Notes: a model not told the origin generated them from the letters alone. A DNA stretch of 64,000 nt from Liolophura sinensis (GCF_032854445.1 NC_088304.1:18051704-18115703); one strand, 5' to 3'; positions 22,406 through 36,445 are shown, counted from the stretch's first letter. Numbers and translations: made by a program.

Positions 22406-25400
22406 AGTCGTATGGATCATTCGGCCTACAGGCATCTCCAGAAAAAAAAAGGTTGCCTCCTTCTCGTTATTTATCGACGATATGAACACATAATCTGTGT
22501 CATTAAAACACATCGGAAAAGTGATAATCTTATTCAGTCGTTATATCCAACTGTTGCGTACACTTAAGTTTAGCAGGCCTATTTTTTCTTTTTTGGGGGG
22601 GGATTTTTTTTAAACGCGGTGATCACAAAGGGAAAAACATAAAAAAGATAATAATGAGGAGCCTTTGAAAGCTACTTTCGGTTTGGTAGTAGTTCATTTA
22701 ATTCAACTAAGAAAATGGCCTTAGTGTATGGCAGGACACCTTTTTCGGACGAATCCCTGCACTTTCAAGGACACACAAAATTACAAGCCCTATGTTGCTC
22801 GAAGACACCAATTCTATTTAGCCCCTGGGATCTTCAAAAATAAACGGAAATAACGAAGGAGACAAAAATACATTCATACTTTGTCAGACAGAACAACGTA
22901 TTTCGTGAAATAGGCATTTTCGTAAGTATTTGAGTACAAACTGTTGAGATCTATATGGTAATAATCAGCGAAAGCCCATATCACGAACTGCTGCTACTTA
23001 TCAGTCCCTCAACACACAATTATTATGTGAGATCCTATGTACTTATAATTTAATCGTGTTTGAGAAATATGTCAAACAAAAAATGCAAATGAATACACCC
23101 ACGTGTAACTATACTTAGACCGATTAATAAAAAATGTGTCAAATTTTATCCTCCGATTAATAAAAACTGTGTCAAATTTTACCCTTCGTCAAATCGTATT
23201 AAGTCGTTCGAGAATGTGTAGGTATACGATTAAAGTTGTTCAGTATACTTCAGTAATATTTCAGTATGATTTACTTATTGGCCTATCTGTCGAAGCTTAT
23301 CTATATATTGACCTCACTATGTTACCTGCATTACTTATTTATATTCAGACAACAGGTGATAGACCTTACCTGGGTACGGTCAGTCTAAACCCTTCAATAT
23401 TTCACCTAGTCACGTGTTGACGTACCTGACATGCCCAGTGTAAGCCAATACACAGAGGTACATGTAGTTCCCCTCCCCCATCTCCCCCGCTGCCAAGATT
23501 GTCTGAGATAGCGTTGATCAAGTTATACATATTTACCGTTATAAACCCGCCCTTTGGCCAGGCCGACAGGCTCGTGCGCACTCGCAATTTAACTTAACAC
23601 GTCCGGTATCAAGAGTGGTGAAATATAGGCCTATAAAAACTAAGCTTTGATATATAGTCCCCGCTGATGACCGCTCCATTCTCGTGTGGCTGCCTACTGT
23701 CTACATAACCATTAGTTCACTTTTTAAAACGAAAGCTGAGTAATTTGAAAAAAAATAAATAAAAAAAAAAACAAGTCGTTCATGACATAAAATTGATATC
23801 TTGCACATGATCAAATAACTCACAAGAAGAATTGACAGACTAACATAACACAAAATGAATGAAGAAAGTTGCCAACTGATTAACTGATTCGTTTAAATGA
23901 CTGATTAGACTCCGATACATTATTTACTAGCTGACTCAATTGAGGACTTACTAACTGTCACTAACTTTCGTGTCACACAGCATGAAGGCCTATTTTCGAT
24001 CGTGTTTTTTTTTTTTTTTTTTTTTTTGCCTTTTGCCATAATCACAAATGGTGACATACGCATGCGTACAAGTTCCCCGTGAGTTCATGACATTGTTGTA
24101 CAGCAAACACGTGACATTGTTTCATAATCTGATATTTTCTTCTCCCAAGAGCTATAAAACTCAAACTATTTTCTTACCCAGGACGTAGATAACGCGTTCT
24201 TGATCCTCAAGGAATGTACCCTGGTGCTTTCATCCAGGCTAAGACAATAACAGGGCCGGTAAGTGTTCGAATCCCCGCTGAGTCATGCCTTGTTAAAGTG
24301 CCTCAGGTGAATGTCTTGGTCAGACAGGCTGGCGGTCTCTAAAGGTCGAGATCCACCCCTGGTCAGCTAATTTGACTAGAGCTATGGCCGCAGTCCGGGT
24401 GGTCAGTTGTTTGAACAGGACATTACTCATGCTGCCCTACAGCGGTCAAGCGCATATTTGACCACAAAGAATTCCCCTGCAAGTTACAGCAAGTTGTGAA
24501 CGAAGGCAATGACGAAAAGGCCACGCTGCGCAAGTAAGAGGTACCCTGCGAGTCTACACTTGATATAGGAGTATACGGACAAAACTTATAACTGGAAAGT
24601 ATTTTCAGCGAAATTAATAAAATCATATCATACATGATAATAATTTGATACAAAAAATGTTGACATAAACAATGACCATGAAAATTCAACATATAACACG
24701 AGGCACCGCATTGATAAAAGACTCGGCTCAACCGTACACGCGCTACCAATGTAGCAGTGACAAGCAATCTGACGCTATGTTACAACTACACTGTGTATTA
24801 TACAGACGTGTTGGAATGTCTTACTTTAATTCCGCAGCAGATGTTTTCGCTCTTTGATAAGATTAATACATTTTGTTTAAGTCTCCTAATTAGCACATTT
24901 GTCAGTAAGGATACCAAAGATCCTAAATGATTACTTATGTACTTTCCTCTTTAAAATCCGATTTATGCAAAGACAAAATACGTTCATTTGAGTCAAAATT
25001 GCATTAAGTTGAGCCAGGTGCTAATTGAAAGGCTTACCTGACATTCTAAATGTAGTTTCAAACAGGTGTAAATCACAACTGTCACACAGGGATATACACC
25101 ATTCCACAATGTGCATAGCCGAGTGCATCGAATGCACTGTAGGAGCATCCAAAATCTTGGAAAGCGAAAACTTTGTTGTAAACTGCTAAATTTCTTCTAA
25201 GCAATCAGAAATTCAAGAACATGCATGCCTCCAGCTATTGCAAATCGCTGTAGAGTTCAACGCCAAAAAAAATTGGCATTAAGTGGCTTACTTCGTTTAA
25301 TGATCTGATGCATTCTTATTATCTACATTAACTTCATCGTCTTTTGTATATTCACAAACTATTCTTCGATCAACCAGTAAAACAAATGAAAAATTAGCCG

Positions 25401-27726
25401 GATGTCTTCATCGAAGTCTAGATTTGAACCAGTTAACACGTCACTTACCAATTATGCAAATTACGATTGAGTATCTTAAAAGAACAAAGGGCACACAGGA
25501 TGGATGTAATGTTAGAGACTTGTAAGAGTTTGTGTCAATCATGGCCTAACGATGCACTCACTGGGGAACGATATGTATCCACAGTTAGTACAAACATAGC
25601 ATTTTCGTATCGGCCCAGTGGCATGATTCAAAGCTGCAGGGATAAATACACAAGCCACGGTGGCTGAAAATTTTTTGTAGTTATGCTCTGTAATTCGTTA
25701 ATATATATAATCATTACGATAGTTACATGCAGAATTAAGACAAATGCAATCGTTCTTTTTATGATTTCTATTGAAATCCTTTCCTACACAGCCATGACGT
25801 TGACATCGACAGTGCATCATTTTTGACAGTTCATTGGCATCGAGACAAATATAACATGGAACACACAACGCCACTGGTTTGTTATGGTTTTGAAAGAAAG
25901 TCCGTTTTTCCATTTTATTGCCATTCTTCGTGATAAACAGCCATGCGCCACATTGTGCAGATAGAGGTATATAAAGATAAGGCAAACAGAACTGGGTAAT
26001 TTACATACCACTCGTGCCACTTATTTTTCATCCAAAGCTGGTGTCATTTTGCAGATATAATGGTACACGTGTGATAGAATGTTCCGGGATACCAACGATC
26101 GAACTTTAGGCACGATATTACAGAAATGATTAGGCAAGGTATATAGATCTTTGTTACCTACGTACCACAAGCCTGGTATATATTAGAGATATGTTATCAA
26201 TATTAAAGTTATGACTGACAGATCTTGGTTACCAACGTAGCTTATCTCTGGTATTACAGACAGGCAGCAAGCTTATTAAAGGTATGGTGTGTAAATATAG
26301 GTTATTTACGAAGCATTCTTCAGAAAAGCCGGCTCTAATCTTACACAGATATAGTTGCATTACATGACACAGACCTGTTACTTCAATCACCTGCCACAAT
26401 GATATACAAAAAAACTCTTGTGGTATATCCATGTGCATGTAGCACGTCGATGGTGAACAGTTACTCTGAATAACTGCTCACTCTGGATGGCAGAGGTGTT
26501 TGTACGAATATGAACTACGAGAAAGTCTTGAGCGGTCTATAACATTTATGTTACTGATGAGGGCAACTACAAGCTCCACTGACCCTTTTATAACACTGAC
26601 ATGTCATGGAATATTTGACAACACATCGCACGGAGTTTAACACAACCATTTGACAGGAATATAAAGGTAAACAATATATGCTTCAGCGTGGATTTTTTAG
26701 GTTCTCATATTTTTTTAGTTTGACTACAAAACTGAAAGTGTTAAAATCAAAGGCACAATTCGCTTTCAGTTATGTAATCTGTGGGGTTGAAAAACATTTA
26801 TTCCCAGCCACCATTACGTATGTCACGAGTGCCGATGTCTGCGACTTCACAATTACCCAATTGCCTATCATAATATCAGCAACGTGATCGTCATGTTGTT
26901 AACAATCTGGATTTTTTACTTCCAGGTGAAGAGGGGCGGGGAACTATACCCAACCCCCCTTCTGACATTCGCGCGATTAATCCACTTACCTCTTTACCAC
27001 TTAAGAGTCACCCCTTACCCCTCACCCACACCACACCCATTGTATTGCACCTACCCTTGTTATGCATGCCAAAACTAATGGTAACAGGTTTAGTTCATGA
27101 TGATGTCCAAGAAAATGCTTGTTGTATTAGTCACATAACCCAGAGAGTGATATTTACCCAACCCTCTAATCCCCTAATAAAAGGCTTATCCCCCCCCCCC
27201 CCACCCCACTTCCTTTATCCATCTTTCTTGCAGTTACATTTACTTGTGCCCTGCATGCCCAAATCCAACCAGTCTCTCCGCCTACGCGGGTTTAGTATAT
27301 TTACGTGTTAAGCGTTTAACAGCCTGTGTTAAACCAATCAACATATCACGGATACAAGATTCGTGCCCACAGCACTTGCACGTTACGGTAAACTTCGTGG
27401 CCCACTGACTATATCATTGTTATTTTTAGACAATGTCACAGATACTTGCACAAAAATAAGTTAACCCTGCACCCAGTTTTTTAAAACTGATGTATGCGCA
27501 CTTTCTACCCCATCCTTAAAACAAATCCCGTAATGAGTAAGTCTCAAGCAACGGTAATGCTAACACAATTGGAGTTTTACTTCCTTCACATTCTCCTGTT
27601 CAATAGATTACCCGGTCGACAAACTTTCGTTTTGAATGACGATTCCTGGGCATTTACCATCAAATTCAACAATTTCCCTACAATTTAACAACATACCTTT
27701 ACACGATGTTCTCCAAATGCGAATAT
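22406..27726. other. Long stretch with no gene seen
   Basis: ORFs reach 114 codons (24423-24767, minus) without motifs. A 23-T run lies at 24005-24027 and a C-rich run at 27190-27208. GTGTTCGAATCCCC near 24268 matches a tRNA B box but has no A box at the right distance, so no tRNA is called. Confidence 0.5.
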
Positions 27727-27835
27727 TTATTCATTTATTGGGGTTTTTAACGCCATACTCTAGAACTTTTCTCTTATATGTCGACGGGCAGTTTTTTTGG
27801 TATAGAACCCGAAGAGGCTGGAATACGCGACCGCC
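27727..27835 (-). mobile_element. Diverged SINE tail
   Basis: TTATTCATTTATTGGGGTTT followed by TTAACGCCATACTCTAGAAC and TTTTCTCTTATATGTCGACG is a decayed reverse copy of the family A/C tail. The rest cannot be aligned by eye. Confidence 0.5.
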
Positions 27836-28826
27836 GTTTGACTTACATACATGTAAGTTACGGTAACTGTAATATTCATTTTATTTATTACCGTTACTGA
27901 TACGATATCAATGAATACCGGTAAAAAGGGTCGAATCTTACCATAAGCACTTCTCCGACAGAGTGTACATGGAAGATCACAATTACCTAACGAAATGACA
28001 TTTCAACTTTTGTATAGCGAAATTTAATATTTAACAAGAATTGAATGTACCAAGAACAGAAACCATTCGCCACAATCGACCCCCGCTTTATTTTCCCCAA
28101 TTATAGTATACTTATGAAAACCGAATCTTTCTAATTTCTAATGATAAATTTAAACTCACCGATTGTCCATCGCAAAACGAACCCGTCCTAGTGCTGACAG
28201 TCCGAATACATGAATAACAGTCTCCCCGTGTAGTCTGCCCGTGTACGAAGATATCTTATTTATCACGTGATACTAGCTCACGCGCCAGCAATCCAGTCGC
28301 AATTATCTGTGCTCTATACTAAAGGCGAGCACTGAAATATTCATGAAAGTCACCCGGTTAACAATCAAAGAGACCGAACTTGTAACTAATAGTAGGGTGT
28401 TATACAGTCACTGATTAGATCTCTATCTAGCGGTTTTATCGTTGTGGTATATACTTTATAAATGTAGTCACAGCTTTGTCTACACGACGAAGACACTTAC
28501 TATATATCACTGTCTCTCCCTCTACACCAATACGGTCTATACCGCGCAAACAAAAGAAACGCAATAAAAAAAATGCAAATTTTCCTACCAAGGCTTGGGG
28601 CATGAGTACGTTCTTGGGTTTGGAAATTTTGCTACGAAAAAAAAACTATATCAACGTGTTTGCCTTTAGCTATTATGTTACAGACTCTGTCTCGATTAAC
28701 CAACGAATTGGCTAACGAAATATAGCTTGAGGCTAAAATAAACAAAGAAAGAACAGTGTGTATACATTAGGCAAATGCGTAATAGTACTATGTACTACGT
28801 TGCTCTCTCCGGAGTGACCAGGAAAC

Positions 28827-28829
<3 letters not shown>
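27836..28829. other. No gene seen
   Basis: AT-rich; ORFs are under 80 codons with no motif. Confidence 0.55.

Positions 28830-28888
<59 letters not shown>
28830..28888. repeat. TA dinucleotide microsatellite
   Basis: About 29 uninterrupted AT/TA units. Self-complementary and prone to cruciform formation and to assembly length error. Confidence 0.98.
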
Positions 28889-28891
<3 letters not shown>

Positions 28892-29965
28892 GTCGCAATT
28901 AACCGTTATACTGACACCATGCGACTAATGCAAGGCTTAAGGCTTTAAGTAGAAGATTGGGATGAAATGCACATATACCTGTATGACTAGCTCATTCACT
29001 CAGCTGTTGTTTCCTTGGCTGCTCACAGAGAACTGCATGAATGGTACGGTTAAAAATAGCCACATCTGAACAACAGAGGGTCTCTCCAGGCGCAGTTTTT
29101 TTTCACAGTGTGTTTCCTTTCACCTCTCGGAAAGTCCCGGCTCCAGGGGAGTGCATTGTTCCCAGTGCACACCCCTTCAGCGTCTGCAGGAAAATTCCCA
29201 CAGCTTCACCCTGTATAATAAGATGCGTGGACAGAATTTCTGTGGGTGAATCCAGGCAGGTCTTGGAACGGACGATTTTATCCGATACGGGCTACAGTTG
29301 TTGCTTGGCTCAGGAGCCGTGGAATGATTTCCGGCGCAAAGCCAGCCTTTAGAGCAACGTTGTATCAGCTTCGCTGCGCGATCTTTTGGTCGAAGACTGT
29401 GGGATCCATCTGCTCCATTTAAGCTAAATGACCCTCCCTCGGTCGATGTAAGACGCTGGGGCCCTGTTACCCCCGCAGCTGTAAAAATTGTGAAATATTA
29501 TACCCCGCGTGCAAACCGGCATAAGTCATGTAGACTTTCACTGCCGCGCGTCTGTGCACTAAAAATAGAACGACCGAGTGGCCAAAACGAGCTTCCACAG
29601 CTTATGATCACCGTCTTTACTGGTAGCATGTGGCTAAATATAGCACAGCGATAGCGCGCAGGCGCAGAGCCGATATCAAAGGAAAAGCGGTGACGGTCGC
29701 CTCGGCGATGTGTGCAATCTGTCAGAATTCGAGATATCTCCGGCAAATAATTTGCCTCAACAGCTGTCTCGGTTAATGTTATTGTCTACGTAAGCCTACG
29801 ATTTACCCAAGGGCGTATAATAGCGACCAAAAAGGGCAGAAAAGTGCGTGACAATGAAAATTTATTAACATAAAATTGTGGCCGTTAGCTGTTGCGGCGC
29901 TTTTTGTCATCGCAAATGGATCTTTGATCAGAAGAACAAAGATATGAAAGTGGCGAAAGAAAATG
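28889..29965. other. CpG-denser patch without a recognised gene
   Basis: From about 29040 to 29800 the sequence is clearly richer in CpG than its surroundings (for example GCGATAGCGCGCAGGCGCAG near 29650). It could be a promoter region or an unrecognised exon. A 103-codon plus ORF (29041-29352) has no domain I know. No splice pattern could be established. Confidence 0.35.
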
Positions 29966-30004
29966 CACACACACACACACACACACACACAACAACAACA
30001 AAAA
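29966..30004 (+). repeat. CA microsatellite followed by AAC repeat
   Basis: Thirteen CA units (29966-29991) followed by about four AAC units and an A-rich stretch. Confidence 0.97.
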
Positions 30005-30965
30005 CAAAAAATAAAAAAACGCACAGAGAAGGTTAGCCACGTTAGTTATGAAACGAAGGGTAAAACAAATATACTGAGTCAGAATATGCTCCTCTCTGTT
30101 GCAAGGTCGAATTTTATATCTCATTTGCTGATGTTCTCTTTGGCGTTTGTTCGTATTATGTGCACAATTACAGATTATATTTAGCAGCGAGAACTAAATC
30201 GATTTCACCCCATTCAATGGTCTTTATTATGTTTTTTTTTCTTTATCCTTCAGGTTTTGTTTTGTTTCTTTTTGCGAAGACAATGAGACCGAGAGTAAGA
30301 AAACAAAACACATACACTTTATGTATGCCGATGAATGTCTTACTGAAGTATATTGCAAATCTTGTGAATTGAGAAATAGCTTGTTCTCAAAATAGCATGA
30401 AAAGGAATTAGGCGTCAATGGGATAAATGTGACAGTGATGAAAATCCTGTTAATGCATGCATATGTGTACGTGTTTATATGGAACAATAGTTGTATATTA
30501 AGTCACAAGGCCTCAGGGAAAAACATGTGACAAATCCTGTTTTGACATTGAAGCATATACCATAAATCTATAATTCTGACAATGAAATAAATCATGATAA
30601 TCTAAATAAAGCATTACTTATATTTGGATTATACTCGTCTAGCGATAGTTTTATGTTACTAGTATTCCTATAGTGAGGTTGTACTCGCTCGGAGTCAGCT
30701 TTATCCCTGTTGGAGACTGGACAGAGCAGTGCAAGACAAAAGCTACAACACAAACAGCGACATACAGCTGGATTTGAATGCGTGATTTCATTATTCAACC
30801 GAACCAGTAAGAATGGGATTTAAACATGCGATTTCATTGTTCAACCGAACGAGCGAGAATGGGATTTAAACATGCGATTTAATTGTTGTGCATAAGCAAG
30901 ATTTAAGGGCTATGAGTACCCACATTCGGTAAAATTATCACTTTTGCGAATATATTAGATGTATA
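30005..30965. other. No gene seen
   Basis: AT-rich. GGGATTTAAACATGCGATTT occurs twice (about 30815 and 30858) as a 43-bp two-copy repeat. ORFs are under 90 codons. Confidence 0.5.
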
Positions 30966-30992
30966 AATAATAATAATAATAATAATAATATA
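30966..30992 (+). repeat. AAT trinucleotide microsatellite
   Basis: Nine AAT/TAA units without interruption. Confidence 0.95.
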
Positions 30993-32716
30993 GATTATAA
31001 TATTTTACCACGTCGGGGGTGATGTGCAGTTCTATATATAGACATGCTACCTATGTATAACATATTTTAATAAAAAGAGTACATGTTTTCATGTAGGTAT
31101 TTGGTTGGTGTTTTAGGCCTTATACTCAAAGCTAAATCTGCCGAATACCTGACAAACATCATGCTATCAATAGCAGATGAGATGTGAACAGCGTTTTCAC
31201 TTGCATGATTTAAAAAAAAAGTCGCACTTAACTTCATGAACAAAAGCTAAAACCGTCCATGCATTTAGTAAGATGTAATGAACAAAGGGTAAAAACGTCA
31301 TCAGATAAATTGCTTTTCTGAGCAAAATGTGCCTATATCCGTGTACACGTTCCACTGATCTCGGCATTTGTTGCTTGTAAGAATTAGCATATTAGATTCA
31401 TTCCTGGGTCGTGTAAAGATAATATTTTCGCTAATTACACATTATTAAAGCCAGCCGTTTAAAAGAGTCAAAAATTACCCAAGGCTGAGAACGAATAAAA
31501 AGCTTACATCGTGAATCAGCCAGCTTCTAAGACGTATTATCGGCTTTAGCGTATATGTGACATTGTTATGCTGAACACTAGAAATTGTGACTGAAATTCA
31601 CAGATCAGAAGTTAAATTCACTCAACTAATATTAATTTTAATTGCATTTTGTTCTATAATAATCTAGTGGCCAGGCCTAGGCGATGCTTAGTCCACCAGT
31701 AGAATCCTGGTTTATGCAGGAATAAAATACTATATAAGACGTACGGCATAAAGAGAAATCCAGAGCAGGGATGACAGTGTGACAGCTGGCAAAAGATCCT
31801 CTTGTCCAGACGCATATATATGTTAGCTATATATTTAACTATATCTGTATTTATGTGGAAATGTAACTAAAAGAGAATGTTTAAGGAACCGAAAAGAAGT
31901 TATGACGCCTCTTTGCTCCAGCACGTTCCAAAAGGTATACCGTATACTGATCCGACTACCTATATACAGTTATTGATATTTCGTTCTTTGTACAAAAAGC
32001 TGTGCAAATCATATCTTAAAATAGGAAGAGATATGAGGCATTCTTAACTGAAAATCCCATGATCTGCTCTTGAGAGTAACACAAATCATTAACCAGAAAT
32101 ACTTATCATCTTCAAGTCAGAAGATAACAGCAATAAAAAGCAATAAAAAAATCAAGCCCAGCCAAGCCTCCTATATTGCTAAGATCACTAAACCTATAAT
32201 TGTTGGAGTTTCGACACGCTCGACACTAGCTCGCGCTGGGTTGAAAGAGGCCTTTACATCCGGAAGTTTGTCAGATCCCCGCTGACATGTTCTGGTTTTC
32301 TCAATCCATAAATTTCGTGACTCAGACGGTATTGTCTTGAGTATGACGTTATAAACACCAGTGAAATGAATGTCGGCATCCAATTGTGTAAATTTAACAC
32401 TTGTTCAGTTTAGACATAGCCGAAACATTATTTTCCATTTTCTTCTGTTCACACATTGAATTACACCTACTCGCCAGCCGAAAGGAAAGGGAGAAAGTAC
32501 ATGGAGTATACATGGTGGAGTTGATTCCTATTTGCCCGACGGCGAACTGAGTTTCTCTTCCATTAAAAAACAACTTCATACGGTGTTTAACTGGAGCAAA
32601 ATTGCGTGCCACACTTTCATGTTGAATTCTCCTTGAAACAGTATAAGTTAAGTGAAATCGACTTAATTACACCAGAGGACCTTCTTAAATAGCACGCTTC
32701 AGTAGATTTTATTTTG
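30993..32716. other. No gene seen
   Basis: A weak reverse SINE-tail resemblance (TTGGTTGGTGTTTTAGGC, about 31100) was not strong enough to call. ORFs are about 70 codons at most, with no motif. Confidence 0.5.
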
Positions 32717-32730
32717 TGGTAGTTGTTTAT

Positions 32731-32998
32731 TTATTTATTTTTTTTTTGATTGGTGTTTTACGCCGTACTCAAGAATATTTCACTTATACGACGGCGGCCA
32801 GCATTATGGTGGGTGGAAACCGGGCAAAGCCCGAGGGAAACCCACGACCATCCGCAGGTTGCTGGCAGACCTTCCCACGTACGGCCGGAGAGGGAGGCAG
32901 CATAAGCTGGACTTGAACTCACAGCGACCGCATTGGTGAGAGGCTCCTAGGTCATTACGCTGCGCTAGCGCGCTAACCGACTGAGCCACGGAGGCCCC
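32731..32998 (-). mobile_element. SINE family A, full length, exact 14-bp TSD
   Basis: This is the best reference copy. On the minus strand it reads GGGGCCTCCGTGGCTCAGTC with the A box, GGTTAGCGCGCTAGCGCAGC, a GAGTTCAAGTCC B-box-like site, the body CCTGCGGATGGTCGTGGG, CCATAATGCTGGCCGCCG, TATAAGTGAAATATTCTTGA, and GTACGGCGTAAAACACCAAT, then an A-rich end. TGGTAGTTGTTTAT is duplicated exactly at 32717-32730 and 32999-33012. It has no protein. It would be copied by a LINE reverse transcriptase supplied elsewhere. Confidence 0.97.
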
Positions 32999-33160
32999 TG
33001 GTAGTTGTTTATAGCTTGTGTTTCAGGCGTGGTATAGTTGGTGTGAAAAGGCGAGCGAATTATCTGACAGTGTTACATCTGTCTACACAAATATGATTCC
33101 CCAAGGCTGAAATGCCAGAAATATCATGTAGCTAAGTCTTCACGTATGAATACATCGGTA

Positions 33161-33418
33161 CACTCAAAAAATTAATTTGTTAATGTTAACAGAAATTCTG
33201 TTGTCTGAGTGGTGCTAGAATGTATTCTGTTATTATAACACGATATTCTGTCAGATAACATAATAGCCTGTTAGCCTATATTAGAATATGTGTGTTGTAT
33301 TAATATAATATGCATGTTATATTCAACAGAACAATTTGGCGCAATAGAATAATACATCCTAGCATCATTCAAAAAACAGAATTTCTGTTAAAAAATTAAC
33401 AGATTAGTTTTTTGAGTG
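33161..33418. mobile_element. Palindromic MITE M1, complete, TA-flanked
   Basis: The left end CACTCAAAAAATTAATTTGTT and right end TAACAGATTAGTTTTTTGAGTG are inverted. Inversion continues inward (ACAGAAATTCTGTT / ACAGAATTTCTGTT, then GGTGCTAGAATGTATTCT / GAATAATACATCCTAGCATC) for about 75 bp per arm. TA lies on both sides (33159-33160 and 33419-33420), as expected for a Tc1/mariner-type target. It is 258 bp and non-coding. Confidence 0.9.
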
Positions 33419-33420
33419 TA

Positions 33421-36020
33421 TAGCTTTCTTAGAAAGTTATATTCGGTCACCGCTGTACCCGTATAACGAAATCGTTACCAACGCGATCTTTACTGTTTTC
33501 CACTTGGAAATCGGCGAATTGGTTTTTCACGAACAATCTGGCAATGTGTCTGTCTGTTTTGAGCAATATCTATGAAAACTACAACAAAATGTTACAGTAA
33601 AGCATTGCAATGTTTTCCTTCTATATAAGGAGGGGTATACACGTAATTTCTTTTCTACTGTCTTTTTGGACGAATGACAATCTTACAATCAGTGAACTAC
33701 GTATTACTAACATAAACAGTTAACTGACCAAAATATATAGACACGAGATAATTCAAGTTCAAAATTTAATAAATCATTTAAATATATCAGTTATCTAATA
33801 ACACAAACACTCGATCTGTTTTCAAATTAAGAATACCGAAATAACAAGAAAAATGTATAAAAGATATCAACATACAAGAATGATTTTGTGTTATTCGTGG
33901 CTTCGTGTTTCAGGCAGTGTTAATTTATATATCTGGAAAAACCAGGTCCTCGACTTGGCTCAAATGTGTCTGGAACGTAGATGCACCAGTTTTACTGCAT
34001 GGCTGCTTCTTATACATGTCTTCACATAAATATGTACGGGATATTTTTTTTTCTCTTTCTTTTCAGTTCATGTTTTCACAATATTTTGTTGGTTTTCTGA
34101 CCAAGCGACATGCAGGAACATATGGTTCTTTGTTAAGTATAGCTCTTGATGTGCTTACCAAAATACACGGAGTCTTGCTTATATGGACTGTACGGACGCG
34201 TATACCCTAGACGCGTACACGCGAAACGCCGTCCAATCCGGTACACCAGGCAGTCGGACTTCGAAAACATCCTCTCTGAATCATTAATATTTTGTCTCGT
34301 GCAGTCTCTTAATGTTTTATTTACCTCTATTTCCTGCCTCGAGCGAACTCTCCTTCCTCTGTGTAGCGGTTCACTCGCCACACTCTAGGCTATTCTCTCC
34401 GCACAGATTTGATCACTGCCATATGTCTATATGACTGCTAAATACATATTACCTTCTCTGACATTCGGATATCACGAGACTTCATTGTCAGCCCAAATAT
34501 TGAACTCTGCTGTTTCTAAGTGCCATTTTGTTTTTATGTTAAACTCGTATTCGTTTCTCTATAAGCCACAGTGTCACGTTTTAAGCTGTATTTCCGTCCC
34601 AAACATACCACAGGCAATATATGCATTGATGTCTATATCTTGTCCGAACTCGAAGTCGCAACCATAAAAATCTTGACATAAGTGTTGATAGTCAAAATCG
34701 GCCGGACCTTCATAGCTATACAAGAAGATTTGATGGGTGTTGCAACAAAAAAAGACTTCACAAACTAAAATACTCAGAATTATATATATATTCGAAAAGC
34801 GGAAGTGGTAACAGTATTCTGATTTCATATGGACACTATGTCACGACAACCTTAATCTATGTATATACCAGGCATCATATCGTTGTAGATCTTGTGGTAA
34901 GATGGCCGATATTTGTGCCAGATAAGTGCAATGTCATGTCTAGGTATACACGTAGCACGCGATGCGAGCTTCCAGTGCGCGAAAACTCGGTCGCCATATG
35001 TGACCCAGATTCCGTATACCACACCTCAGATGCCAAGGGGAAACATTTTTTATGTATGTGCGACTTACAATCCCTCTTTAGACCAGATGGCGCGTGTGTG
35101 TCAGTGCGTCTGGAAATGCATCTGACTAAACATTATGTAACAAACACTGCACGTGACACATAACCGGTAGGGCATGCATTATCCGCACACTTGGCCAATG
35201 TGGCTCTGTGCAAAATAATCGGTATTTGTATTCTGCGGAAATCTCGCGAGAGCTACGAGATTTTATGAGTATATAGGATTAAACTAACAGGCTGCGGGAA
35301 AGGCTGTCATTTTACACTCCATCTGGATTTCTTGGTTTGACGCGTATGTGCTTACCATGACGTATCGGAAGATAAATCATCTGTTTTGCTCCCATATATT
35401 TGTGTGCAAAGTACATAGGCCTACGTACCCGCTGAACTTGGCATGTGTTGGTTTAAGAAGGCGTCAAAGTAAATAATAACCAAAAGTTGCAACTTTCGTT
35501 CATGCAAAAACTGAAATCTGTACTTGTAAAATCCCATGGCGCTCTCAGTACATTCCTTCGGAGTTCAGATACCGCTGAGTTTCCCGATGAAGTTTGCATC
35601 CATCTATCATTCGCATGTATGTATTGCTACGCACGTGATCACTCGCAGGTCGGTACATCGTTATCCAGCTGGCTCTCCGTATACAAATGTGCCTCTTCAC
35701 GAGAAGGTCATGCCGAAGATATGGGACATGGCATATATACCACTTATTCACGTGGTTTTGTCCGGTTTCCACAAACAATTCACCCGACCACACGTGGTTG
35801 TGTATAAAAGAGATGTTCCTAAAAATGGCGTACAACAGCAAACAATCCCCCCCACCCCCCACCCCCCACCCTTCCACCTGTTGTCATGGGTGAAATATTC
35901 ATAAATATGACATAAAAGAGCAATCGCACCACAGACAAGGCGGATTTGTCTCGTTTCATTTATCAATAAACCCGATTGGGGTCATATCAGGTGACATTGT
36001 AACATTCTTGAGAATAGAAT
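33421..36020. other. No gene seen
   Basis: Around 35487-35904 four or more overlapping ORFs of 68-122 codons are open on both strands, which argues for chance openness, not a gene. A C-rich run at 35846-35874 (CCCCCCCACCCCCCACCCC) is G4/i-motif-capable. Confidence 0.5.
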
Positions 36021-36080
36021 AAAACAGTCATCAAAACAGTCATCAAAACAATCATCAAATCAGTCATCAAATCAGTCATC
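36021..36080 (+). repeat. 12-bp tandem repeat, five copies
   Basis: AAAACAGTCATC repeats five times, units 3-5 differing at one or two bases, then decays. Confidence 0.95.
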
Positions 36081-36312
36081 CAATCAAACAAATTAGGTGG
36101 GTTTCTCGCAAAAACAGACGGCTCGAAGTCAGTCACAGTTAAAGCGCGAACCCATTATGTGGGGATTGCTATATACCTTATATATACAGCAGGATTAAAG
36201 ATATTTATGGTATAAATTCATTATTTCATGTATATAAATTTTGATCGATTGATTGGTGTTTAAGTTAAAGGTAATACCGTAGCAGGTACTGATTACTTTG
36301 TTAATTTCTCTA

Positions 36313-36445
36313 TTTTGGAGTTTAACATCGTACATATATATTGAAGAATCTTCCGGTAACGTGATGGTGGCCAGGTGTATATGTGGAGAGAACAGAGCAG
36401 AGCAACGATGAAACCACCGCCTTTTGGCGGGCGCTTTACGAGCCA
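36313..36445 (-). mobile_element. SINE-like remnant (family C-type)
   Basis: Minus strand: GCCCGCCAAAAGGCGGTGG, then CACCTGGCCACCATCACGTT, then GAAGATTCTTCAATATATA and GTACGATGTTAAACTCC. This order (body, CCACCAT, tail motif GTACGAYGTTAAAC) fits a diverged family C-like SINE. No head was recognised. Confidence 0.45.

Noticed and set aside
24240-24300. Possible tRNA or SINE head with GTGTTCGAATCCCC
   Set aside because: A B box alone, with no A box 30-60 bp upstream and no cloverleaf.
29041-29352. Cys-containing 103-codon plus ORF
   Set aside because: It lies in the CpG-denser patch but shows no domain, signal peptide or splice pattern. Kept only as a regional note.
35487-35904. Overlapping ORFs of 106, 122 and 110 codons
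   Set aside because: Openness in several frames on both strands is better explained by chance, and no motif was seen.
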